Below, in pieces: positions 56,130-64,000 of a DNA stretch of 64,000 nt. Every line of letters begins with the position of its first letter. Position 1 is the stretch's first letter. This DNA comes from Aeromonas rivipollensis. Its GTDB lineage: Bacteria; Pseudomonadota; Gammaproteobacteria; Enterobacterales; Aeromonadaceae. The notes under the pieces were generated by a model, which had not been told where the DNA came from, made no database searches, and saw only the letters and a list, made by a program, of their open reading frames with translations. Made by a program: the position numbers and the translations under genes. The DNA is taken from assembly GCF_010974825.1 (NCBI RefSeq), contig NZ_JAAILA010000013.1, positions 1 to 64,000 of the forward strand, read 5' to 3'.

Positions 56130-58904
56130 ATGAGCCCATATGCCAGTCCCAACGACCATCGGCGGTATCACTATCTGGAGCTGGCAAACCGGCTCAGGGT
56201 CTTGCTGATCTGCGATCCCGAGACCGATAAATCGGCCGCCTCCCTGGCCGTCAACACCGGCCACTTCGATGACCCTGTCGATCGCCAGGGCATGGCCCAT
56301 TTCCTTGAGCATATGCTGTTCCTCGGTACCCGTACTTATCCCAAACCCGGCGAGTACCAGCAGTTCATGAGCCGCCACGGGGGCAGCAACAACGCCTGGA
56401 CCGGCACCGAGTTCACCAACTTCTTCTTCGACATCGACAACGGCTTCTTCGAAGCGGGGCTGGATCGCTTCTCCCAGTTCTTCATCTGCCCCACCTTCGC
56501 CCCCGAGTGGGTCGACAAGGAGCGCAACGCGGTCGACTCCGAATACCGCCTCAAGTTGCAGGACGATGTGCGCCGCAGCTATCAGGTGCACAAGGAGACG
56601 GTCAACCCGGCCCACCCCTTCTCCAAGTTCTCGGTCGGCAACCTGGATACCCTGGCGGACTTGCCCGGCCGGGATCTGCGCTCCGACCTTATAGCGTTCT
56701 ACGAAAGCCACTACAGTGCGGATCGCATGGCGCTGGTAATGCTCTCTCCGGCATCTATTGAAACCCAGCTGGCCTGGTGTGATCGCTTCTTCAGCACAAT
56801 TCCGGATCGTCGCCTGGGCCCCCCCGCCCTCTCGGCGCCCCTCTACCGGCTCGATGATCTCGGCATCCGCATCCAGATAGCGCCGGTCAAGGAGACCCGC
56901 AAGCTGGCGCTGACCTTCCCGCTGCCGAGCGTGGATGCCCTCTATGACAAGAAGCCCCTCACCTTCCTGAGCCACCTCATCGGCTACGAAGGGGAAGGCA
57001 GCCTGCTCTCCCTGCTCAAGGCGAGAGGCTGGGTCAACCAGCTCGCCGCCGGAGGCGGCATCAGCGGCGCCAACTTCAAGGACTTTGGCATCAGCTTCGG
57101 CCTCACGCCCCTCGGGCTTGCCCATGTGGACGACATCATCGCCGCCCTGTTCGGCTACCTGAAACTCATCGAACGCCATGGCCTGCAGGCCTGGCGTTAT
57201 GACGAGAAGCGCAGCGTGCTGGAATCCGCTTTCCGGTTCCAGGAGCGGGGCCGGGCGCTGGACACAGTCTCGGGGCTGGTGCTCAACCTGTTCAGCTATG
57301 CCCCGGACGATCTGCTCCACGGCGACTACATGATGCGCGAGTACGATGAGCCCCTGATCCGGCGCTTCCTCGCCAAGCTGACCCCCCACAACCTGCGCGT
57401 CACCATACAGGCGCCGGAGGTGAGCACGGATCGCCTGGCCCGCTGGTATCAGACTCCTTACAGCGTCCAGGCCATCACCGAGGCCGAGAAGATCCGCTGG
57501 CAGCAGAGCGAGCCGGATCCCGCCCTGCATCTGCCCTCCCCCAACCCCTTTATCAGCAACCGCCTCGATGCCAGAACGCCGTCCCTCAGTGCCGACATGC
57601 CGGCCTGCCTGGTCGACCGCCCCGGCTTTCGGCTCTGGCATCTGCACGAGCACCTGTTTGGGGTGCCCAAGGGGAGCCTCTATATCTCCATCGACAGCGA
57701 GCATGCGGTCAGAAGCCCGCGCCACATCGCCATGGCCAGGCTGGCGGTGGAGCTGCTCACGGATCACCTCAATGCCCTCACCTACCCGGCCGAGCTCGCC
57801 GGGCTCGGCTACCAGATCTATGCCCATCAGGGGGGCTTTACCATCAACCTGAGCGGCTTTGCCGACAAGCTGCCGCTGCTGCTCGACATGATCCTCGGCA
57901 ACCGTACCCTGGGCTATCCGGATCCGGCTCGCTTCAGCGAAATCAAGGAGCAGCTCATCCGCAACTGGGAGAACCAGTCCAAGACCAGGCCCATCTCCCA
58001 GCTGTTCAACCAGCTCACCAGTTTGCTGCAACCAAACAACCCGCCGTTCGAACAGTTGCTGCGCCATCTGCGCACCATAGCACTCGACGAAATGCCCGAC
58101 TTCGTCGCCCGACTCTTTGCCGAGGTGCACATAGAAACCCTGGTGCACGGTGACTGGACCGCCGCCGAGGCGCTTGAGCTGGCCGCCCTGCTGGAGCGTC
58201 ACCTCGGCGTCAGCAGCCAGCCCAGTGCCGAGACCCGCCGCCCTCTCATCTCCATTCAGGACAGAGGGACCCTCATTCGCGAGCAGGGGTGCGATCACGA
58301 AGACTCAGCGCTGCTGGTCTATTACCAGTCCCGCACCACCCGGGCGCGAGATCTCGCCTGCTTCACCCTGGCCAACCACATCATGTCCTCCACCTTCTTC
58401 CACGAGCTGCGCACTCGCCAGCAACTGGGATACGTGGTGGGGGCCGGCAACCTGCCCCTCAATCGCCATCCCGGCCTCATCTTCTATATACAGTCGCCGG
58501 TGGCCGGGCCGCAGATCCTGCTGGATGCGGTGGAGGAGTTCATCGATCTCTTCCCGCTGGCCATGCTGGAGTTCACCGAGCAGCAGTGGCAGGACAGCAA
58601 GGCGGGCCTGCAGGCCCAGCTCAGCGAGCGGGATGCCAACCTGCGCAGCCGTGGCCAGCGGCTCTGGGTCAGCATAGGCAACAAGGATCTGGGCTTCGAT
58701 CAGCGGGAGCGGGTGCGCGAGGAGGTGGGCAGGCTCAGCCGCGCCGATCTGGTGCGCTTTATTACCCAGCTGCGCTCGCGCACCTCCGACAGGTTGATCC
58801 TCTGCAGCTATGGCCTGGGCCACGAGCACGACGAGCGGATCACCGGCCAGTTCATCGACGACCCCAAGGCGTTCCGGCTCAATGCCGCCACCTTCGAGGC
58901 CTGA
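56130..58904 (+). CDS. M16 (insulinase/pitrilysin) family metalloprotease
   Basis: A 924-residue zinc protease with the inverted motif HFLEH (residues 57-61) and the distal glutamates in ERNAVDSEYR (E131, E138; E138 is 77 residues after H61, as in pitrilysin). The inactive second half contains RTRQQLGYVVGAG, the conserved substrate-binding block. There is no obvious signal peptide, unlike periplasmic E. coli PtrA, so it may be cytosolic. The start at 56130 lacks a strong ribosome site; upstream sequence in frame is short. Confidence 0.9.
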   Translation: MSPYASPNDHRRYHYLELANRLRVLLICDPETDKSAASLAVNTGHFDDPVDRQGMAHFLEHMLFLGTRTYPKPGEYQQFMSRHGGSNNAWTGTEFTNFFFDIDNGFFEAGLDRFSQFFICPTFAPEWVDKERNAVDSEYRLKLQDDVRRSYQVHKETVNPAHPFSKFSVGNLDTLADLPGRDLRSDLIAFYESHYSADRMALVMLSPASIETQLAWCDRFFSTIPDRRLGPPALSAPLYRLDDLGIRIQIAPVKETRKLALTFPLPSVDALYDKKPLTFLSHLIGYEGEGSLLSLLKARGWVNQLAAGGGISGANFKDFGISFGLTPLGLAHVDDIIAALFGYLKLIERHGLQAWRYDEKRSVLESAFRFQERGRALDTVSGLVLNLFSYAPDDLLHGDYMMREYDEPLIRRFLAKLTPHNLRVTIQAPEVSTDRLARWYQTPYSVQAITEAEKIRWQQSEPDPALHLPSPNPFISNRLDARTPSLSADMPACLVDRPGFRLWHLHEHLFGVPKGSLYISIDSEHAVRSPRHIAMARLAVELLTDHLNALTYPAELAGLGYQIYAHQGGFTINLSGFADKLPLLLDMILGNRTLGYPDPARFSEIKEQLIRNWENQSKTRPISQLFNQLTSLLQPNNPPFEQLLRHLRTIALDEMPDFVARLFAEVHIETLVHGDWTAAEALELAALLERHLGVSSQPSAETRRPLISIQDRGTLIREQGCDHEDSALLVYYQSRTTRARDLACFTLANHIMSSTFFHELRTRQQLGYVVGAGNLPLNRHPGLIFYIQSPVAGPQILLDAVEEFIDLFPLAMLEFTEQQWQDSKAGLQAQLSERDANLRSRGQRLWVSIGNKDLGFDQRERVREEVGRLSRADLVRFITQLRSRTSDRLILCSYGLGHEHDERITGQFIDDPKAFRLNAATFEA

Positions 58905-58956
58905 TCAGGCCTCGATACCCGCCCCATTCCCCCGTCCCACGACAGATTGCAGACAA

Positions 58957-58983
58957 TAAAAAGCCGACCCCTGGGGGTCGGCT
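58957..58983 (-). terminator. Terminator of the candidate small RNA
   Basis: AGCCGACCCC-CA-GGGGTCGGCT followed by TTTTT on the minus strand (stem 58962-58983). The plus strand has no U-run, so it does not serve the M16 protease gene. Confidence 0.88.
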
Positions 58984-59116
58984 GGAAAAACCATAATCAA
59001 TTGCGACCAGAGCCGCCAAAAGTGAACATGAGCGTGAAAATCAGACACTGAGTCGATGAACGGCCGAATGGTTCAAACCAGAGCGTATCGGTCGACACCT
59101 GCAGTGATTGAGAAAC
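58957..59116 (-). ncRNA. Candidate FNR-activated small RNA (FnrS-like)
   Basis: Between the M16 protease gene and tpm, the minus strand has a near-perfect FNR box, a -10 box TAAGAT at the class II distance, and 130-160 bases further a clean terminator. No open frame fits the ~160-nt transcript. It contains CAATTGATT shortly before the terminator hairpin and GCAGGTG near its 5' end, both short elements also present in E. coli FnrS, plus a similar CCGAC/GTCGG terminator stem. The resemblance is too short to prove homology, but architecture and position support an anaerobically induced regulator. Confidence 0.65.
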
Positions 59117-59122
59117 AGCCTT

Positions 59123-59128
59123 ATCTTA
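59123..59128 (-). promoter_or_regulatory. -10 box of the candidate small RNA
   Basis: TAAGAT on the minus strand, putting +1 near 59116, which is 41.5 bp from the centre of the FNR box. Confidence 0.6.
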
Positions 59129-59150
59129 GGCATTCCCCCGATCTGTCACG

Positions 59151-59164
59151 TTGATCTATGTCAA
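59151..59164 (-). promoter_or_regulatory. FNR binding site
   Basis: TTGACATAGATCAA on the minus strand, one base off the consensus TTGATnnnnATCAA. Its centre (59157.5) is at -41.5 relative to the predicted small RNA start. Confidence 0.75.
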
Positions 59165-59222
59165 AGGAGGTAACAAAGTGTCGCGCGCCTGCGGCTTTAT
59201 CAGGCGGGATCACATTGTCACC

Positions 59223-59870
59223 TCAGCCCCGACGGATCAGGCGATAGGCCACCTCATCGAAATAGGAGAGCTGCCCCGAGAGCACCCTGGGGTGATCCAG
59301 CTCGGCGGCACGCCCCAGCACCTCCACGCTAAAGTCGCGCTCAAACAGGGTGCGCACCTCCATCTCCCCCACCGAGAACGGCGGCTGCACCTGCTGCTCC
59401 GGCTGATACTCGAGGGTCACCAGCAGCACCTGACCACCCGCCTCCATCATGCGGCTCATCAGGGTCGCATACTGGCGGCGCATGGCCGTCGGCAGGGCGA
59501 TGAGGGCGGCCCTGTCATAGGCGAGCCGGTAGCGGCGTCCAAGCTCGGGGGCGGCGAAAAAATCCCCCTGATAGATGCGCAGATCGTCGTGCTGGTGACA
59601 CTGATAGGGGCCCACCTCGGTCAGTGCCTCGGTCAGGCCGTTCTCGCTGAAAAACTGGCTGATGGCCAGGGCCGAGAGTTCGAAACCATCCACCGGATGC
59701 CCCTGATCGCTCAGCCAGAGCAGGTCGCGGGACTTGCCACACAGGGGCACCAGCACGGGCTCACCCTGCTGCTGGGCCGACCACCAGGATTGCAGCCAGC
59801 GGTTGAAATCTGCCTGATGAAAGCCAATCCGGTTCTCTTTCCACTTCTGATGCCAAAACGCCGCTTCCAT
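59223..59870 (-). CDS. tpm: Thiopurine S-methyltransferase
   Basis: A 215-residue SAM-dependent methyltransferase of the TPMT family: FWHQKWKENRIGFHQADFN at the N-terminus, the SAM loop VLVPLCGKSRDLLWLSDQGH (residues ~39-58), and YDRAALIALP. It methylates thiopurines and, in bacteria, selenium/tellurium oxyanions. Three ATGs stand in a row; I chose the third (59870), which leaves GAGAGG at a proper distance. The region downstream of its stop carries the candidate FNR-activated RNA. Confidence 0.93.
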   Translation of the reverse strand: MEAAFWHQKWKENRIGFHQADFNRWLQSWWSAQQQGEPVLVPLCGKSRDLLWLSDQGHPVDGFELSALAISQFFSENGLTEALTEVGPYQCHQHDDLRIYQGDFFAAPELGRRYRLAYDRAALIALPTAMRRQYATLMSRMMEAGGQVLLVTLEYQPEQQVQPPFSVGEMEVRTLFERDFSVEVLGRAAELDHPRVLSGQLSYFDEVAYRLIRRG

Positions 59871-60076
59871 CATCATCCTCTCGTCATCTGCAATGATGCA
59901 TCAATATCACAACTTCATCGGGACGGCGCAACCCTTGTTGCCCCCTGCCCCGCCTTTTTGCAAAACAGAGGGTTACAACTTCAGCGGGGGCCGCGAGGAG
60001 TCGTTTCCAAGAAGTTCATCTCATGGCCAGACTCTATATCGGGAGCGAATGCCCGGTGACGCCCGGGCGGCCTGGC

Positions 60077-61444
60077 TCAGGCACAGACGGGCTCCGCCGT
60101 CATGGTGGTCGCCACGGCGTCTATCCGGGCAACAATCTCTGCAAACGAGGGGCGCTGCAACACAGCCTCCAGGAGACACTCTTCGGCCAGTGAGTGAAGC
60201 GCCCCAAGCGCCTTGTCATTGGGGCGGCAGCGCGCCAGCAGCTCCTCCAGCAGGCAGCCAAAGGCCCTGACCTCCAGACGCTCGAGCCGGGCAGCCCGCT
60301 CACGGTCAGCGCCGTCATAACAGGAGGCGGCGCCGAAATCCCCGAGCAGCACCCGGCCCTGTTCCTGAACAGAGTGCAGCAGAGAGTGCAGCAGGTTGTG
60401 GGCGTAGAGATCCCCGTGCAGTATCCCCCTCTCATGCAGATGCCGGGCGGCGGCGGCCACCCCCTGCACCATGGTAATCAGGGCGTTCGGGGTGAAGGTC
60501 AGATCCGCCGGATAGACATCCCGGGTGCAGGAGTCCAGGCTCGGCGGCCCCGCCAGATTGACAAACCGGGGGTCTATCAGCGTCATCACCAGGGTCGGCA
60601 TGCCGGAGGGGTGATCGCTGACTCGGCCCACCACCCCGATGAGGTTGGGGTGCCTGCCTGCGGCGAGCGACACCGCCATCTCGCAGCGAGGCAGGCCATC
60701 GCTGGTCACGGCCCCCTTGAAGAGCTTGACCGCCACCCCCTGCGTCCCCTCATCGGAGAGCAGTGCTGCGCTGTGGATAACCCCGGACGCCCCCTGCCCC
60801 AGTTGCTCCCCCAGCGTCAGCGCCTGCCAGGGGATCTCGGCCGCGGCTGCCGTCTCGCCGAGTCTGCGCTCCTGCTTGTCGCTAAAGGGATTGCCTGCAT
60901 AGGCCAGCCAGGCGAGGCGTGGCAAACCGAGCAGCCACTCGGGAAGCGCCTCCAGCCGGTTGGCGGCGATGCGCAGCAGCTCGAGCCGATGGCAATTGGC
61001 CAGAGTCTCTGGCAAGGCGGTCAAGCGGTTGCCCGCCAGCATCAGCTTCTGCAATCCGGCGCACTGGCCCAGCTCGTCCGGCAGTCGTTCGATGACGTTG
61101 TCGGTCAGGATCAACCAGCGCAAGCCAGCAGGCAGGGATGCGGCCGAGACAGTGGCAATCCGGTTGGCCTTGAAGCCCACCATGGTGAGTGCCGGGCAGC
61201 GTCCCAGCACCTCTGGCAGTTCGGTAAAGCGGTTCTCGGAGCAGAAGATAATGCGCAGCTTCTTGCACTCTGCCAGTTCGTTGGGCAGCTCGCTAAGCTG
61301 GTTGCCGGTAAGATCCAGCACCTCCAGGGTCTCTTTGAGGCTAAAAATCTCGGGGGGGAACACCGTCAGGTTTTCGGCGAGTTTGAGGTGGCGAGCGCCA
61401 AGCAGTTCGCCCGCGCGCAGCTGTTCCAGGGTATGCATAACCAT
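60077..61444 (-). CDS. Leucine-rich repeat protein fused to a protein kinase domain
   Basis: A 455-residue cytosolic protein. Residues ~15-205 form seven or eight leucine-rich repeats with the bacterial LxxLxLxxNxLxxLPxxL spacing. From ~218 a protein-kinase fold follows: glycine loop LGQGASGVIH, VAVKLFK lysine, catalytic loop HGDLYAHNLL (HGD rather than HRD) and the metal-binding DFGAAS. Key catalytic residues are present, so kinase activity is plausible. Single gene; substrates unknown. The same fusion is annotated as a hypothetical kinase in other gammaproteobacteria. Confidence 0.85.
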   Translation of the reverse strand: MVMHTLEQLRAGELLGARHLKLAENLTVFPPEIFSLKETLEVLDLTGNQLSELPNELAECKKLRIIFCSENRFTELPEVLGRCPALTMVGFKANRIATVSAASLPAGLRWLILTDNVIERLPDELGQCAGLQKLMLAGNRLTALPETLANCHRLELLRIAANRLEALPEWLLGLPRLAWLAYAGNPFSDKQERRLGETAAAAEIPWQALTLGEQLGQGASGVIHSAALLSDEGTQGVAVKLFKGAVTSDGLPRCEMAVSLAAGRHPNLIGVVGRVSDHPSGMPTLVMTLIDPRFVNLAGPPSLDSCTRDVYPADLTFTPNALITMVQGVAAAARHLHERGILHGDLYAHNLLHSLLHSVQEQGRVLLGDFGAASCYDGADRERAARLERLEVRAFGCLLEELLARCRPNDKALGALHSLAEECLLEAVLQRPSFAEIVARIDAVATTMTAEPVCA

Positions 61445-61574
61445 TTCTCAATCTTGTCGTGGCCCTGCCTAGCGGCGCTAAAGCAGACCATATGGTACTG
61501 CCGGACATGAGCCCGGCGGTTTTAAAGGAGGGCATTATAGAGAATTGGGATCGAGATCGCCTGTTTTGTTACAG

Positions 61575-61736
61575 ATGGCCGCCAGTGCCATCGGCCTCGT
61601 GGTGGGCGCCAATCCCGTCGCCTTGATGATCCCCTGCCACAGACTCATCCAGCAAAATGGCAAGTTCGGCGGCTATCACTGGGGCGAGACCCGCAAACAG
61701 GCGATACACGCCTGGGAAGCGGCGAGGAATGAATAA
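61575..61736 (+). pseudogene. C-terminal fragment of a methylated-DNA cysteine methyltransferase (Ada/Ogt type)
   Basis: The frame ending at 61736 contains GANPVALMIPCHRLIQQNGK and GGYHWGETRKQAI: the active-site PCHR motif and the following glycine block of O6-alkylguanine-DNA methyltransferases. The N-terminal part of the catalytic domain and any Ada regulatory domain are missing; homology begins only around 61575. The intact open frame from 61545 lacks a ribosome site. A truncated leftover. Confidence 0.8.
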
Positions 61737-61765
61737 GGTACGGCCAATAACCACAAAGCTCAGGT

Positions 61766-63049
61766 CTACGAGTAGTCTTCCAGGGTAGCTCTCACCTCTC
61801 CAAACTCCGGTATTCCATACCCATTACGCCCAATAATAGGTTTGTATATTAGTTCAAAACTCACACTTATTTTATGCCCTGAATAGGGTCTGTCCTCATC
61901 TGTCTCACCTTGAATTTCTGCAGATGCGTCAACTACGATGCTTCCATCCTTTGCGTTTCTAATACTTATAAACTCAGCATACTCAACCCCGAATGAGTGA
62001 GCATTAGTTTCAGCAATTACGCTATTAACCCCATCATCACTAACCAAATCAAAAATATTACTTGAATCATCTAAAAAATCTTTTGCTACATCCTCCTTTA
62101 GTTCAGATGAAATAAACCTAAATCTATCCAATAGTTCAAACGTACTAACCAAATGATCAAATAGCACCCCCTCGTTGATATTCTCTTTGTGTTTTTCTAT
62201 AATGTTTTTCAAGTCGCTTAACAATGTGTTGCCATCGTATACAACAAAAGACACCCCCCCTAATTTATGCAATGTAAAATCATTATCCATCAGTAATGAT
62301 TCAACATCCTCGTAACCAAAAGATACCGATATAGACTCAGCCATCAACCCCAAAGAAATGTGTAACCCATCTTCACGTAGTGATTTCGATAAAACATCTA
62401 AAAACAGGTAGAGTGTAGGAAAGTGTAAATCAACTAATTCTTGATGATGTTTAGCTTTTGCTATTTCATGAGCCTGTTGTTCACGTTCATTTTTACGCTG
62501 TACTTCATCGACTATCAATTTTAATTCTTTAGCTTCAAGCTCAGATTTCTCTTGCTTAGCATTAGCTTCTTTAAGTTCAGCCTTTGCTTTGTCTGCATCA
62601 GTACGAATTTTTTCTGCTTCAGCATCTTTTTGTTTCAACTCAGCTTCAAGTTTTCTACCAATATATGGATTGGCAGGATCTGCTTTGTACAACTCCTCAT
62701 TTAACTCGGCTTTCTTTCTAGCTTTTATAATATCAATATTGACAATTTCAATGTGCCTCCACTCCTCGGCTTTCTTTAAAATTTTGTGACTGACTACATT
62801 CAGATATGGCAGACCAAACGCATACAACAGCGCAACTAAAAATGGCCAAAGCCATACACTAAGATTTTCAAATGTAAGAATGTTTTCGAAAGCAATCAAC
62901 CTTACCTCTAGTGTACCACCGCCCCAAAAAAGCAATAGAAAATGCTTCCAATTAAATATAGCCCAAGCCCCAATGAAAGCACCCAGCACAGGGCTTGTGA
63001 TTTTTACTTTGTTATCGCTAAACCAGCTTTTTAGTAAATCTTGCACCAT
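61766..63049 (-). CDS. AT-rich gene for a membrane-anchored coiled-coil protein of unknown function
   Basis: A 427-residue protein I do not recognise. Two hydrophobic helices (~residues 20-42 and 62-88) follow a short N-terminus with SWFSDNKVKITSPVLGAFIG. A long charged Ala/Lys/Glu coiled coil spans ~100-205 (KADPANPYIGRKLEAELKQK and onward), and an alpha/beta C-terminal half has no familiar motif. GGGGGA precedes the ATG by 6 bases. Its base composition and codon use are far more AT-rich than neighbours and it abuts a truncated gene, so it was probably acquired laterally. An envelope sensor or anti-phage role is conceivable but unsupported. Confidence 0.75.
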   Translation of the reverse strand: MVQDLLKSWFSDNKVKITSPVLGAFIGAWAIFNWKHFLLLFWGGGTLEVRLIAFENILTFENLSVWLWPFLVALLYAFGLPYLNVVSHKILKKAEEWRHIEIVNIDIIKARKKAELNEELYKADPANPYIGRKLEAELKQKDAEAEKIRTDADKAKAELKEANAKQEKSELEAKELKLIVDEVQRKNEREQQAHEIAKAKHHQELVDLHFPTLYLFLDVLSKSLREDGLHISLGLMAESISVSFGYEDVESLLMDNDFTLHKLGGVSFVVYDGNTLLSDLKNIIEKHKENINEGVLFDHLVSTFELLDRFRFISSELKEDVAKDFLDDSSNIFDLVSDDGVNSVIAETNAHSFGVEYAEFISIRNAKDGSIVVDASAEIQGETDEDRPYSGHKISVSFELIYKPIIGRNGYGIPEFGEVRATLEDYS

Positions 63050-63636
63050 AAAAATTCCCCCAGCACGCTAACTGCATCGCAAAACCATACAACATAATAA
63101 ACACCATCTAAGCGAATTTTTTAGTTCTCGATGGACTAACAGCAACAATATAATTTCCATTAATTTGTAATTTATTACAGATACTTAGCTGTGCTTAAAT
63201 GAAAGGCGGTACTAATCCAATAGCAGAGCCTTACGTATAACTCTGCTTCATCTTCACAACCACCTAAAAACTCATTTTAAATCAATACATTACCAAACCA
63301 TCACTGATAGGTGATCACACTCGCTCAAACTACCTCCCGACTACTTAAAGCCTGCTGCGTGCTACCTATGACGTTGCTTTGGTGTGCTTAATAGGTGACT
63401 TCATAGAGGCAATCTCCGAACGACCATCCTAGCGAGCAAGGCAGATAAGCAAAAGCGGATGATGATAATTTGCTGAGCAAGATCAACAAATTAAATAATA
63501 AGTACAAATGCTGGCCACATATCAGAGGCGCAGAATCGTAGATGAAGAAAAGATGCCCTAAGGCGTCTTTCTTTATTGCTGGTTGTTGGGCCAACCGGTT
63601 AGAGACCATGTCCTCCCGCCTTGCCCCGCACCCAAA
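63050..63636. other. AT-rich region without a gene
   Basis: About 590 bp. The part next to the AT-rich gene is equally AT-rich and holds its likely promoter; a hairpin at 63548-63575 lies near the stefin-like gene. No open frame with a ribosome site was found. Confidence 0.5.
63548..63575. terminator. Hairpin with T-rich flanks on both strands
   Basis: AAAGATGCC-CTAA-GGCGTCTTT (one G-U pair on the plus strand) with TCTTTATT after it; on the minus strand it lies about 60 bases after the stefin-like gene and ends in TTTTCTTC. Confidence 0.55.
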
Positions 63637-63909
63637 TCAGATCGGGGTGATGGAGGTGATATGAGCAGAGCCATCCAGAGACTGGAAGATCTGCACCACG
63701 GCTTCCCCGTGGATCGGGTTGGGCAAGGGCACTGTGGTTTTGCATTTGAAACGGTAGTTGGTGCCGGCGACGACCTGGGTGGAGACTTCAAAGGGTGTGT
63801 ACTGCACCCCGACAAATCCTTCCAACGCCTGGTTGAATATGGCCTGATCTTTGGCGCTCAGCTTGTGGTATGCGGTCCATCCACCCAACAACACAGCTTG
63901 TTCTGACAT
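63637..63909 (-). CDS. Stefin/cystatin-like small protein (putative cysteine protease inhibitor)
   Basis: A 90-residue protein without signal peptide. It carries the cystatin hallmark QVVAG at residues 45-49 within STQVVAGTNYRFKCK, a Gly-Gly before the first helix (LLGGWTAY, residues 7-14), and a final strand VVQIFQSLDGS that matches the stefin VFKSLPG strand. Together these are the three contact regions of type 1 cystatins (stefins), which block papain-like proteases. The ATG at 63909 follows GGAGG by 9 bases. Target and role in the bacterium are unknown. Confidence 0.75.
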   Translation of the reverse strand: MSEQAVLLGGWTAYHKLSAKDQAIFNQALEGFVGVQYTPFEVSTQVVAGTNYRFKCKTTVPLPNPIHGEAVVQIFQSLDGSAHITSITPI

Positions 63910-64000
63910 AGCAAACCCTCCGTGATCTCTTGTCCCTACTCGTTTGGCTGTTCGGGTTCCGCCCCGTTGATTCAAGTGGTGTCCGGTCTCCACCGGAGTG

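Noticed and set aside
56100-58298. A 732-codon open frame opposite the M16 protease gene
   Set aside because: It is the mirror of a GC-rich gene with strong third-position bias; its translation has no recognisable protein pattern and no ribosome site.
59151-60059. Plus-strand gene starting after the FNR box (AGGAGG then GTG)
   Set aside because: The frame runs antisense through all of tpm and has no protein-like pattern. The FNR box fits the minus-strand promoter far better.
1-64000. CRISPR arrays, tRNAs, rRNAs or complete insertion sequences
   Set aside because: None seen: no regularly spaced repeats, no tRNA-like cloverleaf with TTCGA loop that I could defend, and no intact transposase.

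Overview
The window looks like chromosomal DNA of a gammaproteobacterium, most probably Aeromonas. This rests on the mostly GC-rich coding sequence, the gene content and the gene orders (tig-clpP-clpX-lon-hupB-ppiD, lolCDE next to a PilZ gene and mfd, sixA next to an M16 protease, a DUF294/DnaQ/DUF4212/ActP acetate block). The species cannot be resolved by reading alone. No rRNA, tRNA, CRISPR array or intact insertion sequence was seen.

Layout. 0-3.5 kb: a broken tyrosine integrase beside the 4.5S RNA gene ffs (the scar of a lost element), a TauE/SafE exporter and an ArcD-like antiporter. 3.5-17.8 kb: two divergent branched-chain amino acid catabolic operons. On the minus strand is the valine/isoleucine set (mmsA, acyl-CoA dehydrogenase, two crotonase-fold enzymes, mmsB, SDR); on the plus strand is the leucine set liuABCDE, with the MerR regulator liuR last. 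A near-perfect LiuR-type operator lies in the shared promoter region. 18-31 kb: a large AsmA/DUF748 envelope protein, the acetate channel satP, mtfA, a GNAT, an AGCS amino acid symporter, a crotonase, and the operons DUF294-DnaQ and DUF4212-actP. 31-43 kb: the ABC-F protein YbiT, then the protein quality-control block ppiD, hupB, lon, clpX, clpP, tig, then yccF and yfbR. 43-56 kb: lipoprotein export (lolCDE), a PilZ-like gene, mfd, fbp, an orphan oligopeptide-binding protein, an EamA transporter, ytfK and sixA. 56-64 kb: an M16 protease, a candidate FNR-activated small RNA, tpm, a leucine-rich-repeat/kinase fusion, a truncated methylguanine-methyltransferase, an AT-rich gene of unknown function that looks horizontally acquired, and a small protein with the cystatin QVVAG signature.

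The least expected observations are these. (1) A class II FNR promoter geometry plus a terminator define a roughly 160-nt minus-strand RNA between the M16 protease gene and tpm. (2) Tiny translationally coupled open frames or partial copies of neighbouring genes sit at several catabolic operon junctions (liuA/liuB, liuC/liuD, liuE/liuR, upstream of the ivdD-type gene, and an mmsB tail copy). A similar start duplication sits at lolC/lolD. (3) There is a stefin/cystatin-like small gene. (4) A bacterial LRR-kinase fusion is present. All functions are inferred from sequence patterns; no database search was possible.
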